Shown in pieces: positions 1 through 9,416 of a DNA stretch of 37,199 nucleotides. This stretch comes from CAZNPH01 sp964574985. GTDB taxonomy: Bacteria; Bacteroidota; Bacteroidia; Bacteroidales; SM23-62. The position numbers and the translations under genes were made by a program. The stretch is from positions 1 through 37,199 of the forward strand of contig CAZNPH010000028.1 in assembly GCA_964574985.1 (NCBI GenBank). The letters run 5' to 3'. The notes beneath the pieces are model-generated. The model did no database searches. It was given only the letters and a program-made list of their open reading frames with translations, and had not been told where the DNA came from. Each line of letters starts with the position of its first letter. The stretch's first letter is position 1.

Positions 1-53
1 AAATTGTACATTGCTGATTGCGAAAAAATGTACATTGTTATTTACCGATTACA
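1..53. mobile_element. Probable end of an IS21-like insertion sequence
   Basis: The 9-mer TGTACATTG occurs at 5-13 and again at 29-37, and SusC-like coding sequence begins only at about 54. Read from the other strand, the segment starts 5'-TG at position 53 and carries two copies of the repeat inside. IS21-family ends are known to begin with TG and to hold several short internal repeats that include TGTACA-like cores. A TGA at 15-17 closes the SusC frame just upstream. I infer that this is a transposon end inserted into susC. No transposase is visible because the window starts here. Confidence 0.42.
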
Positions 54-770
54 TCCCGCCGGATCGAGGAGGGTTACTCCATGAATTATATCTATGCTTA
101 TAAGATGGGAGGTATTTTCCAGACCCAGGCCGAAGTCGATGAATGGCAGTCCCAATACACCGATGCCAATGTATCTGCACAGGCACCGGGCGATATGTAT
201 TTCGAAGATGTACGCGGCAACCCCACAGAAGAATACGAGTTCTATAATCCGAATCCTGATGACAGTCTGGTCAACTCCTATGACCGTGTATATGTCGGTA
301 AAACCATACCGGGTTTTTATTACGGATTCAATTTCAACCTGAACTGGAAAGGATTCGATCTTTCCGTATTTTTCCAGGGTATTGGTGATGTCGACAAGAC
401 CCATCCTCTGATGAATTATATGAATATGAGCGGACTGGGTGGCAATCAGGTTACCGGGGTGCTGGACCGCTGGACACCGGAGAATCCGTCCACCACCATG
501 CCCAGGGCAGTCCGCAATGACCCGGCCATGAACAACCGGATGTCCGACTTCTGGGTGGTGAAGGGTGATTATCTGAGACTGGGCTCGGTCAGACTGGGAT
601 ACAGTCTGCCCCAGCAGTTCCATGACTGGACGGGTATTTCCAGGAACCTGAGGGTATGGGTTGGCGGCAACAATCTGCTGACCATCAGCGACTGGCCCGG
701 ACTGGATCCGGAGAATGAGCTATTTCCCACCCCCAGAACATACCTGGTCGGACTGAATGTGGAATTTTAA
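54..770 (+). pseudogene. susC: SusC-family TonB-linked outer-membrane protein, C-terminal fragment
   Basis: This is the last ~238 residues of a SusC/RagA-type receptor, the outer-membrane beta-barrel that imports oligosaccharides with a SusD lid. Visible family features are the EEGYS...YAYKMGGIFQT block, the DVRGN segment, the VGKTIPGFYYGFNFNLNWKGFDLSVFFQG strands given here only as a region at about 300-380, the FWVVKGDYLRLGSVRLGY strand, the NNLLTISDWPGLDPE turn and a terminal Phe. A complete SusC has about 1000 residues. The frame is stopped at 15-17, and the bases before 54 look like a transposon end, so the gene is probably interrupted rather than merely cut by the window edge. SusD follows 25 bases downstream. 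Confidence 0.85.
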
Positions 771-795
771 TCGTGGAATCCAAAATACAATCGAC

Positions 796-2340
796 ATGAA
801 AAAATACATCAAATATCTGAAATACATTCTGGCTGGATCATTGACGGCATTTATCGTGGTGGTGGCCTGTGACGAATCAAACCTTGACCTAAGGCCCAAT
901 TCACCGACTGAAGCGGATTATTATGTCAATGAAGATCAGATAACCAGACTCGTGTTCGGGGTTTACGCCAAGCAGACGGACCTGTATTATTTCAACAACA
1001 ATACACCGATCCATCCGGTCTGGCTGTTGCCCGGCGATGATCTGACCACGAACGGCACCTATGCGTATGAAACATTCGCCGGACTCCAGCCGGCGGATTA
1101 TCTTCTGAATGAATATGTGAACGGTGCCTATGGCATCATATCCCGCTGCAATATTGTACTGGAGAAGGTCGTAAACAATGAGGATGTTTACGAGACGCCT
1201 GCACTGGCGGATGCACACAGGGGCGAGGCCTTGTTCCTTCGCGCACTGTACCATTTCAATCTGGCCAACCTGTTCGGTCCTGTTCCTATGGCCCTTGAAC
1301 GGTACCGGTCAATTGAGGATGAGAATTACAAACCCAACAGCACGGTTATGGAGATCTTCGATCAGTGCATCGCGGACCTCGAGGAAGCGGCGACCCTGCT
1401 GCCGGATTCATGGGAAGAGAAATACGTTGGACGCGTTACGGCGGATGGGGCGTATGGCCTGCTGGGGAAGGTTTATTGCTACCGTGCCTGCCACGGAAGC
1501 AATGCCAGTGCTGATTATGCCAGTGCCATTACTGCCTTTGGGAATATTTCAAATGAAACCCGGCTGACAGATCATTACGGATCAAATTTTGACACCTGGG
1601 ATGAGAACAATGAGGAATCATTGTTTGAATTTCAGGCCAGTCAGCGCCCGGGGAACATGGAGTGCATATGGCTTTGGAACGATTTCACCACCATCGGCCC
1701 CATGTCTGCTTTCTGGGGGTTTTTCTCCAACAGTCCTTTCTTCTATGATCATACGCCGTTTATGCCTACCACGAAGCTGATGAATTCCTATGAAGCCGGT
1801 GATCCGAGGATCGATGAGGTATTCACTGCCACTTCTGTTTCTGCTTTTCAGCCCCACGGATTTGAATTCATCAAATATACCAAGAGGGAAAAGCAGGGAC
1901 AGTTTACTACATCACTGAACAATCCGAGGATCCTCAGGCTGGGCGATTGCATATTGCTGGAAGCGGAAGCCCGGTTGCAGACGGGAGATGCGGCTACGGC
2001 TACATCACTGGTGAATGATATCAGGGAACGTGCCAGGCAGTCGGTTCCCGAAACGGATCCTGAATCCACGGTGCCTGCCGACCTGGCCACGGTGGACATG
2101 CAGGACATCATGGATGAACGGTTGCGTGAACTCTGCGGCGAGGAGTTTCACAGGTGGGGAGACCTGAAGCGCTGGGATGCCGCAGGGTATATAGACCTGA
2201 GCGGATGGGGTGCGGGCGATAATCATTTTTCCAGCCTGCGTTCGGATTTTAATTTCACATATCCCACGAATCTGGTTTTTCCGATACCGCTGGAAGAACT
2301 GGATTACAATGAAAAGGTTGTGCAGAATCCCGGATACTAA
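796..2340 (+). CDS. susD: SusD/RagB-family surface glycan-binding lipoprotein
   Basis: A 514-residue SusD homologue, normally a surface lipoprotein that caps SusC and binds the glycan. The ATG at 796 gives a signal MKKYIKYLKYILAGSLTAF followed by a lipobox ending at Cys25; an upstream in-frame ATG at 757 would overlap susC and bury the signal, so it was not chosen. Family marks are the TPR-like helical core (around EALFLRALYHFNLANLFG), the motif ERLRELCGEEFHRWGDLKRW near the C-terminus, and the closing VFPIPLEELDYN...VVQNPGY, which is typical of RagB/SusD. Length is normal. It sits 25 bases after the susC fragment and ends before a clear hairpin, so it is the last gene of its transcript. The glycan cannot be told from the sequence. 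Confidence 0.95.
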   Translation: MKKYIKYLKYILAGSLTAFIVVVACDESNLDLRPNSPTEADYYVNEDQITRLVFGVYAKQTDLYYFNNNTPIHPVWLLPGDDLTTNGTYAYETFAGLQPADYLLNEYVNGAYGIISRCNIVLEKVVNNEDVYETPALADAHRGEALFLRALYHFNLANLFGPVPMALERYRSIEDENYKPNSTVMEIFDQCIADLEEAATLLPDSWEEKYVGRVTADGAYGLLGKVYCYRACHGSNASADYASAITAFGNISNETRLTDHYGSNFDTWDENNEESLFEFQASQRPGNMECIWLWNDFTTIGPMSAFWGFFSNSPFFYDHTPFMPTTKLMNSYEAGDPRIDEVFTATSVSAFQPHGFEFIKYTKREKQGQFTTSLNNPRILRLGDCILLEAEARLQTGDAATATSLVNDIRERARQSVPETDPESTVPADLATVDMQDIMDERLRELCGEEFHRWGDLKRWDAAGYIDLSGWGAGDNHFSSLRSDFNFTYPTNLVFPIPLEELDYNEKVVQNPGY

Positions 2341-2367
2341 GCAGTGGTTTGGTGGTTTTATTGTTCA

Positions 2368-2408
2368 GGAACATGGGGTTGCCTTCCGGGGTGGCCCCTG
2401 TTTCTTTT
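2368..2408 (+). terminator. Rho-independent terminator after susD
   Basis: A stem AACA(T)GGGGTTGCC pairs with GGTGGCCCCTGTT around a six-base loop, with some G-T pairs in the middle, and runs into TCTTTT. It starts 27 bases after the susD stop. It separates the susCD transcript from the enzyme series that starts at 2514. Confidence 0.65.
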
Positions 2409-2426
2409 CATGGTTATCCTTTGATC

Positions 2427-2471
2427 TTGTTTTGGTGCCGGCCGGTTGTTAATTTTGTATTTTTATATTTG
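2427..2471 (+). promoter_or_regulatory. Candidate Bacteroidota promoter upstream of the GH106-like gene
   Basis: Two overlapping candidates for the -7 element TAnnTTTG are present: TAATTTTG at 2450-2457 and TATATTTG at 2464-2471. A TTG at 2427-2429 lies 20 bases before the first, close to the usual -33 spacing. The position between a terminator and the ATG at 2514 fits. The match is by pattern only. Confidence 0.4.
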
Positions 2472-2513
2472 GTTTACTGCCCGGCGATACGCTCCGGCTG
2501 AAAATGAATAAAA

Positions 2514-5500
2514 ATGAAATTTTTCACTCTTCTGAAAAACATTCTTTCTTTTGGAATCATTATCCTCCTTTTCAGGGGATGTTCCTCTCCCGGAACACCC
2601 GGAGTTTACGGGGAAGGTCCGCAGTTCAATTCCTTTGACTCACTGATAGAAAGGTTTTACCATCCTCCTGCTTCATTCCGGCCGGTTATTGATTGGGGCT
2701 GGAATTGCAGGGTTACCAGGGACAAGATTGATTTTCAGCTGGAGGAATTTCACAGACAGCATTATGGAGGTATTTTTCACCATCCCCATCCGGGCCTGAT
2801 CACCGAATATTTGTCGGATGAGTATTTTGAGATGGTGGATTATACCGTGCAGAGGGCCGGTGAGCTTGGGATGAGTGTCTGGCTGTCGGATGAATTTTAC
2901 AGTCAGAGCGGGTCTGCAGGGGGCCATGTTCAGGCGGAGATGCCCGGGTCCTATAACCGGGGCAAGGGATTGCGCCTGATCAGGAAGGAGCGGATCGAAC
3001 CGGGGGATACAAGCTGGATATTTATCGGCCTTGAAAAGCAGGAGACAGGTTTTCGGGACATCACGGATGTGATCGAACACAAAGCAGGACAGACCGGAGA
3101 TTATTACCTGTTCAAAAAGACGTTCAATGAGGCGAAAAACAAAGTCTGGGGCTACCCCTATCCTGATCTGCTGGTACCCGGTGTAACCGAAAAATTCATT
3201 TCGGTTACCATGACCGGTTACGAAAATGCGGTGGGCGAAGCATTCGGCGAGGACTTGCGCGGCGTATACATGGATGAGCCCCATATCGATCCCCAGACAG
3301 GTCCCCGGGATATCCGATGGACGCCCACCTTGTTCGAAGACTTTCAGGAAATGTGGGGGTATGATCTGAGATCCCGTCTTCCTTTTTTATTGGAGGATCA
3401 GGGCAATTACAGGAGAGTCCGGCACAGTTACCACCAGTTGCTGAGCATTCTTTTTACGGAAAGATGGTGCAGGCCCTGGCTTGATTTTACGGAAAAGAAG
3501 AACCTGCTATGGGTGGGACACTACTACGAGCACGAGTGGCCCCGGCTCAGGAAAACAGGCGGGGACAATATGTATCTGCATGTCTGGAACCATATACCCG
3601 GTGTTGATTACCTGGGTGGCCAGTATGGCGATATATTGCCGGGCAGGCAACTGGGAAGCATTGCCGGTCAGTTCAACAAAACCAGGGCGCAATGCCAGTC
3701 ATACCCGGCTTCGGGCTGGAGCATTGATTTCGAAGAGATAAAACGGCTGGGGGACTGGGAATATGTCCTGGGGGCCAATTTCATGAACCAGTTTTCTGCT
3801 TTCATGACCCTGCGGGGCGCGCGCAAAAGGGAATGGCCTTTGTCCTTTTCCTGGCACAATCCCTGGTGGCCCTGTTATCACAAGCTTATTGATTATTTCG
3901 GCAGACTGTCTGTTTTATTGTCCTCGGGTGAAAAGGTAAACCGCATACTGGTCATGGAACCCACCACTACGGTCTGGATGTACTTCAGTCCTTCGGGGGA
4001 TAAGGATCACCGGGGCACCTCCGCGAAAGTGGACCGGATCGGGGACAGGTTCCGGAAATTTCTTGATTACCTGGAGGCCCGCCAGGTGGAGTATGACCTG
4101 GGAAGTGAAATGGTGCTGAGGGATTTTGGCGGGGTGGAAGGAAACACGTTGAAGATCGGCAGGCAGAAATATGACCTGGTGATCCTTGGTCCGGGCATGG
4201 AGAATGTGAATGAGTCCACTGCAGATAATCTGGAAGAATATCTCCGGAACGGGGGGGACGTGGTCTCTTTCGGTTCATTGCCCAGGTACAGCAACGGCAG
4301 GGCCACCGACCGGTTTGAACAATTATGTTCCGGGCATGAAGGTCAATGGAAGCAATTTGCTGACTGGGACAACCAGGAATTCCCCGGTTTGGTCACAGGA
4401 GAGGACCTGAGGGTGATTTTGCCGGATCCGCTGCCGGAGAAACTATACCATCACCGCCGTGTTTTCAGTGACGGTCAGCTGATCTTCTGGGAAAATTTCA
4501 ATGAAGACAGCAAAGTGAGCATGGACTTCCTGATGAAGGGGAAATCGGTTTCCCTGCTGGATGCCGTGGATGGTTTTGTATATGAATATCCTGCAGAAAA
4601 AGAAGGCGTATATATGAAAATCCGCCTGTATCTGCTTCCCGGACAGAGCAAATTGTTTTTTCTGCATGAAAAGCGTGAGAGTCCGGGCAAACCCTGGCCT
4701 GCATATCAATCCTGGGAACCTCTGGAGGCCGGACCGGTTACGGAAATGAATCGTGAAGAGCCCAATGTTCTGGTGCTCGATTACTGTGACCTTCAGCTCG
4801 GGGGCAAAAAATACGAAAGTATTTATTATATCGATGCCGCCGGCCTGATCTTTAAAGAACACGGATTCGAAGTATCCAGGATCGATCACAATCCCTGGAA
4901 CTTCACCATTCAATATAAGACCACTATCCTTGACATGGCGGATTTTGCCAAAGGTACGGGTTTCGAGGCCGGATTTTTCTTCAGGACACGACCGGATTAT
5001 ATTCCGGGTGATCTCCGACTGGCCGTTGAATATGGCCATTTGTATACGGTTTTGGTCAACGGCCATGAGGTGAAGCCGTTGGAAGACCAATGGTGGCTGG
5101 ACCGGTCGCTGAACGTGTATGATATTTCAGAAGCCGTGAAAGCGGGCACCAACCGGGTTCTTTTGAAGCTTCATCCCATGCACATTCACGCGGAACTGGA
5201 ACGTGTCTTTGTTCTGGGCGATTTTGCCCTGGAGCCCGCGGAAAAAGGGTTCGTGATGATACCGCCCCGGGAAATGCAGCCGGGTTCGTGGCGCAAACAG
5301 GGCATGCCCTTTTATTTTTCCGGGGTTTCCTATGCCAGGGAGTTCCGGCTGGAAGAGAAGAAAGGCTCTTACAAAGTCAGGCTGGATCAATGGAACGGCA
5401 CGGTTGCCGCAGTCATGGTCAACGGCAGGGAAGCCGGCATTATCGGATGGAAACCCTATGAACTCGATATTACCGGTCACCTGAAAAGGGGTTCCAACCG

Positions 5501-5708
5501 GGTGGAGGTAAAGGTATGCGGCAGTCTGAAAAACCTTCTGGGTCCGCATTACTTTGCCGGAAACCTGAGCATGGTCACCCCGTGGAGCTTCAATGAAGCT
5601 CCCGTAAGCCAGCCACCGGGAGATGCCTATGAGCTGCTGGATTACGGATTGTTCAATGATTTGCAGATTCTGGCAACGGATCGTCAGCCTGCAGGTGAAC
5701 GGCAATAA
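2514..5708 (+). CDS. GH106-like glycoside hydrolase lipoprotein (alpha-L-rhamnosidase-type)
   Basis: A 1064-residue exported lipoprotein; the signal ends in LLFRGC with Cys23. The N-terminal part (about 45-560) has the look of GH106 and related large glycosyl hydrolases: YHPPASFRPVIDWGW, then a (beta/alpha)-barrel with GVYMDEPHI (Asp254, Glu255), and DYFGRLSVLLSSGEKVNRILVM, the domain-border helix seen in this group. The C-terminal third has two jelly-roll domains; residues about 940-1040 (YAREFRLEE... VMVNGREAGIIGWKPYELDI) resemble the galactose-binding fold of GH2 and GH106. GH106 enzymes release alpha-L-rhamnose from pectic glycans, but several unclassified families share this architecture, so the substrate is uncertain. 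It begins the enzyme series of this locus; the next gene starts 39 bases later. Confidence 0.75.
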   Translation: MKFFTLLKNILSFGIIILLFRGCSSPGTPGVYGEGPQFNSFDSLIERFYHPPASFRPVIDWGWNCRVTRDKIDFQLEEFHRQHYGGIFHHPHPGLITEYLSDEYFEMVDYTVQRAGELGMSVWLSDEFYSQSGSAGGHVQAEMPGSYNRGKGLRLIRKERIEPGDTSWIFIGLEKQETGFRDITDVIEHKAGQTGDYYLFKKTFNEAKNKVWGYPYPDLLVPGVTEKFISVTMTGYENAVGEAFGEDLRGVYMDEPHIDPQTGPRDIRWTPTLFEDFQEMWGYDLRSRLPFLLEDQGNYRRVRHSYHQLLSILFTERWCRPWLDFTEKKNLLWVGHYYEHEWPRLRKTGGDNMYLHVWNHIPGVDYLGGQYGDILPGRQLGSIAGQFNKTRAQCQSYPASGWSIDFEEIKRLGDWEYVLGANFMNQFSAFMTLRGARKREWPLSFSWHNPWWPCYHKLIDYFGRLSVLLSSGEKVNRILVMEPTTTVWMYFSPSGDKDHRGTSAKVDRIGDRFRKFLDYLEARQVEYDLGSEMVLRDFGGVEGNTLKIGRQKYDLVILGPGMENVNESTADNLEEYLRNGGDVVSFGSLPRYSNGRATDRFEQLCSGHEGQWKQFADWDNQEFPGLVTGEDLRVILPDPLPEKLYHHRRVFSDGQLIFWENFNEDSKVSMDFLMKGKSVSLLDAVDGFVYEYPAEKEGVYMKIRLYLLPGQSKLFFLHEKRESPGKPWPAYQSWEPLEAGPVTEMNREEPNVLVLDYCDLQLGGKKYESIYYIDAAGLIFKEHGFEVSRIDHNPWNFTIQYKTTILDMADFAKGTGFEAGFFFRTRPDYIPGDLRLAVEYGHLYTVLVNGHEVKPLEDQWWLDRSLNVYDISEAVKAGTNRVLLKLHPMHIHAELERVFVLGDFALEPAEKGFVMIPPREMQPGSWRKQGMPFYFSGVSYAREFRLEEKKGSYKVRLDQWNGTVAAVMVNGREAGIIGWKPYELDITGHLKRGSNRVEVKVCGSLKNLLGPHYFAGNLSMVTPWSFNEAPVSQPPGDAYELLDYGLFNDLQILATDRQPAGERQ

Positions 5709-5747
5709 GTTGTAAAAGGTTTGAATCACATATTTAACTGAAATATT

Positions 5748-8700
5748 ATGAAATCCTCGATTTGTTATTTTGCTGTGCTTCTTCTGTTATGTTCTTGCCA
5801 ACCCGAAAGGAAAGCAGGAATGCCCATGGCAGAAGAAAATCCTGAAAATGCCCTGATCCATGACTGGGCTTCCAAAAAAGTGTACGACTCATTGCTCGTC
5901 AACGACATGGAGAGTCCGGCCGGATGGTCTGCCACCGGTGACGCGAAGATCAGCTTTACCAGTGAAAGGTCCGTTGACGGGGAACGTTCCCTCCGTCTGG
6001 AAGCATCCTTCAAGGACACCATCTGGATTGCAGAAAATGCCAGGAGGAACGGGACCTACAACGGACTGAACCGTTACAACACATCGGCGGTCCTTGATTT
6101 TGAGGAGCCCGTGGACTGGTCGGACTATAACCGTTTGTCGCTTTGGGTATATGTACATCCCGGATCAGAGGGTGTGGAAAATTATTTCTCCGTCAGCTTC
6201 AATTGCGATGACCTGCCTGAACCGGAACTGCTGACCCCCAACGCCGTCAATTATGTTCATTCCCTGAAAGCCGGGCAATGGAACCGCGTGCTCTGGGAAA
6301 TTCCGGAATTGCCCCGCCACAGGGTAACCGGCTTTTCCGTCACGTATGTGGGCATCGGGCACGGATTCGGGAAAATGGGGACCGCGAGGTTCGACATTGA
6401 CCGTCTTTCTGTAGAGCGGGTGGACGTGGAAAAATATGAGGGATGGGAAGTCCTTCCGGGAAAAATCTCATACTGCCACACGGGGTATGCCCCGGAAGAC
6501 CGGAAAACAGCCATGGCCTGCAATCAGGACATTCAGGATTTCCAATTGATCGATGAAAACGGGAATGTCGTTCTGTCCAAACCCGTACATCATGAAAAAA
6601 ACGACCGGGGAAGCTATCAGTTATTCGATTTTACCGAATTGAGAAAGGAAGGCACTTACCGCATAAGGGCCGGTGCAATCACCACCGGGCCATTCAGGAT
6701 TTCCCAAAATGTATGGAGACCGCCCATGGAAAAAGCCGTGAATTTCTTTTATACCGAGCGGTGCGGATTTCACGTGCCGGGCCTCCACGATGTCTGCCAT
6801 CAGGACTGGCAGGGAACTTACAACGGGGAAACCAAAGTGATCAACGGGGGCTGGCACGACGCGGGTGACATGTCCCAGGGAGCACGCCACGCGGGGGTGG
6901 CCATATACGGGATGCTGGAACTGGCAGGCCGGCTGGCTGCCAGGGGCAATGATCCCGGACTCCTGGCCCTGGTTGCCGACGAGGCCAAATGGGGATTGAA
7001 ATGGTTGCTGAAGACCCGTTTTTCAGAGGGACACCGGATATACTGGAGCTTTATGCGTGTATTTACAGACAACGAGACCGGAACGGTCGATGATGTGATC
7101 GTGCCTGCCCGCAACATCCCCTGGATCAATTTTATGAGCGCCGCGGCCGAAGCTTATGCGTACCGGATATTCCGGGAAACAGACCCGGAATTTGCCCGGG
7201 CCTGCCTGGATACGGCTAAAAAAGACTGGAACGCGGCCATGATGGCTTTGCCCGACGGCTGGGAAAAAGAAGAACATGCTTCCGCTTTTTCCCGGGTAAC
7301 CCATCCGCTTAATTTCGCTTCCTGGGGTGCCGTCTCTTCTTTGCACCTTTACAGGATCACCGGTGATGCCGGTTATTCGGAGAAAGCAGCCGTATTCGGC
7401 CGGATGGTCCTCAATCATCAGGAAACATCTTTTGTGGAAGGTATCCCCGTTACGGGATATTTTTATGAGAACCCCGAAGAAAAGACATTCGATCATTTTT
7501 CACCCTATGCCGCATTCAGGTTATCCCCCGTGGTTGCCCTCGCGGAATTGTGTAAAACCCTGCCGGATCATGAGGACTGGATCAAATGGTACGGGGCGGT
7601 TACATTGCATTCTGAATATTTCCTGAAAAGGGGGACAGCATATTCCAGCCCCTACAATCTGCTGCCTGTATCCCTGTACACTGAAAGTGAAATACAGGGC
7701 GATGTTCCCGGACTCGGATTCGAGGAAACCCGGGCCGATGAGCAGACAAGACAACTGCTCCTGCAACAGATCCGGGAAGGGGTGCGCCTGTCGGAAGATC
7801 ATTACCTCAGGCGGTTTATGATACAGACAGGCAATATGAGCAACGGCAGCACTTCCATCCGCCTTTCCAGGGCGGTTGAACTGGCCCTTGCCTACAGCCT
7901 GAGGAATGACCTTGCCGGGGAACGGCTGGTGACCCGCCAGATCGAGTGGATACTGGGAGCCAATCCATTCTCACAAAGCCTGATGTACGGGGAAGGATAT
8001 GATTATGCCCCTCACTTTTCCGTGTCCCTGGGCAACATCGTGGGATCCCTTCCCATCGGTATTGAATCCATGTCGGAAGACAAACCCCAATGGTACACCA
8101 CCAACAATGTGGCTGCCAAGGAAGTATGGGTGGTGACCGTGGGCAGGTTCCTTTGGAATATGGCCTACACCGGGACGCCGGCACTGCTGAATGGGAAAGT
8201 CATGGCCGGCGGCATTGATGAGATCAACATGATTAACCGGACCACCGGTGAGACACGCCAGGCAAAAGTCAGGGAAGACAGCAGTTTTTCCTCTCTCCTG
8301 CCATCCGGCAAATACAGCATACAATACGGTGAGGGCCACCAGGACCTGACCCTCCTGAAAGGATGTGAATACACGGTCCGTTGCGATCCGGAAAATTATC
8401 TGTCATTCAACGCTGAAACCAGCACCGCTTTTCAGGAAAAGAACCGGGTCCGTGTCATGATCAAGGCAGAAGGCAAAGGAACACATACGTTCAGGATACT
8501 GGTCTATAATGGCCGGCCCGGCCAGAAGGAGCAGAAAGTTGAATTATCCGGCAACAACCCGGAAAAATTGTACTGGGATCTGCAAATAAAAGATACCGGC
8601 AAACCCTGGGTGGCGGTTTTTATTCCCGATGGTGACCCGGACCGGAAACTTGAACTGACGGGAACAATACCCGCACGTGCCGGAACCAGGGATCACGTCA

Positions 8701-9377
8701 GAGGGCTGATCATGACCGGGCACCATCATCCGGGACATCCCTGGGAGGAAACCACGCCGGTGATCCGGCAGGCCCTTGAGAAAGACAGCCGGATCCGGGT
8801 GGATGTTTCCACTGACGTTGAAGACCTGAAACGGATCGATCCTGGTGATTATGATTTTTTGGTTCTCAATTACTGCAACTGGAAAAGGCCGGACGGACTG
8901 AGCGATGAATCCAAAAAGGCTTTCGTGGCATACCTGAAAGCCGGAGGGGGATTGCTGATCATTCATTTTGCCAACGGAGCCTTCCATTTCTCCCTCCCGG
9001 AGGCCGGTGAATCGGATTGGCCCGAATTCCGGAAGATATGCAGGCGTGTATGGGATCACAACGGTGGCAGTGCACACGACCGGTATGGCGAATTCACCGT
9101 CCATATTGAAGATAAAAACCATTTCATTACCCGGGAACTGAAAGATTTCACTACCATGGACGAGCTTTATTACAACCAGGCGGGTGATGAAACCGTTGAT
9201 CCGCTCATCACAGCCCGTTCAAAGCAAACAGGAAAGAAAGAGCCGCTGGCATGGGTATACCGGTATGGCAGTGGCAGGATCTTTCAGACCCTTCTTGGCC
9301 ATGACGCGGCTTCTCTTTCCGCGCCCGAAGTGCAGGAAATGTTGAGACGCGCAGCAGTATGGTGCTCTGAGCCCTGA
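5748..9377 (+). CDS. GH9-type glycosidase fused to a C-terminal ThuA-like domain
   Basis: A 1209-residue lipoprotein (signal to Cys17). Domains in order: a carbohydrate-binding-like beta domain (about 40-225, with DMESPAGWS and SLRLEASF), a CelD_N-type Ig domain (about 235-323), a GH9 (alpha/alpha)6 catalytic domain (about 325-815), a beta linker (about 825-980), and a ThuA-like glutamine-amidotransferase-fold domain (about 983-1209: VRGLIMTGHHHPGHPWEE, GGGLLIIHFANGAFH, FQTLLGHD). GH9 enzymes are inverting beta-glucanases or glucosaminidases. The motif GGWHDAGD carries Asp371 and Asp374, the expected base pair. Where GH9 has the acid Glu (TNEVA), this protein reads TNNVAAKE, so the position is Asn787, with Glu792 nearby. 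Fusion of GH9 with ThuA is unusual to my knowledge. Confidence 0.85.
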   Translation: MKSSICYFAVLLLLCSCQPERKAGMPMAEENPENALIHDWASKKVYDSLLVNDMESPAGWSATGDAKISFTSERSVDGERSLRLEASFKDTIWIAENARRNGTYNGLNRYNTSAVLDFEEPVDWSDYNRLSLWVYVHPGSEGVENYFSVSFNCDDLPEPELLTPNAVNYVHSLKAGQWNRVLWEIPELPRHRVTGFSVTYVGIGHGFGKMGTARFDIDRLSVERVDVEKYEGWEVLPGKISYCHTGYAPEDRKTAMACNQDIQDFQLIDENGNVVLSKPVHHEKNDRGSYQLFDFTELRKEGTYRIRAGAITTGPFRISQNVWRPPMEKAVNFFYTERCGFHVPGLHDVCHQDWQGTYNGETKVINGGWHDAGDMSQGARHAGVAIYGMLELAGRLAARGNDPGLLALVADEAKWGLKWLLKTRFSEGHRIYWSFMRVFTDNETGTVDDVIVPARNIPWINFMSAAAEAYAYRIFRETDPEFARACLDTAKKDWNAAMMALPDGWEKEEHASAFSRVTHPLNFASWGAVSSLHLYRITGDAGYSEKAAVFGRMVLNHQETSFVEGIPVTGYFYENPEEKTFDHFSPYAAFRLSPVVALAELCKTLPDHEDWIKWYGAVTLHSEYFLKRGTAYSSPYNLLPVSLYTESEIQGDVPGLGFEETRADEQTRQLLLQQIREGVRLSEDHYLRRFMIQTGNMSNGSTSIRLSRAVELALAYSLRNDLAGERLVTRQIEWILGANPFSQSLMYGEGYDYAPHFSVSLGNIVGSLPIGIESMSEDKPQWYTTNNVAAKEVWVVTVGRFLWNMAYTGTPALLNGKVMAGGIDEINMINRTTGETRQAKVREDSSFSSLLPSGKYSIQYGEGHQDLTLLKGCEYTVRCDPENYLSFNAETSTAFQEKNRVRVMIKAEGKGTHTFRILVYNGRPGQKEQKVELSGNNPEKLYWDLQIKDTGKPWVAVFIPDGDPDRKLELTGTIPARAGTRDHVRGLIMTGHHHPGHPWEETTPVIRQALEKDSRIRVDVSTDVEDLKRIDPGDYDFLVLNYCNWKRPDGLSDESKKAFVAYLKAGGGLLIIHFANGAFHFSLPEAGESDWPEFRKICRRVWDHNGGSAHDRYGEFTVHIEDKNHFITRELKDFTTMDELYYNQAGDETVDPLITARSKQTGKKEPLAWVYRYGSGRIFQTLLGHDAASLSAPEVQEMLRRAAVWCSEP

Positions 9378-9416
9378 TCCGCAGAATATTTTTGTTAAAA
9401 ATAAAAACTGAAAAAA

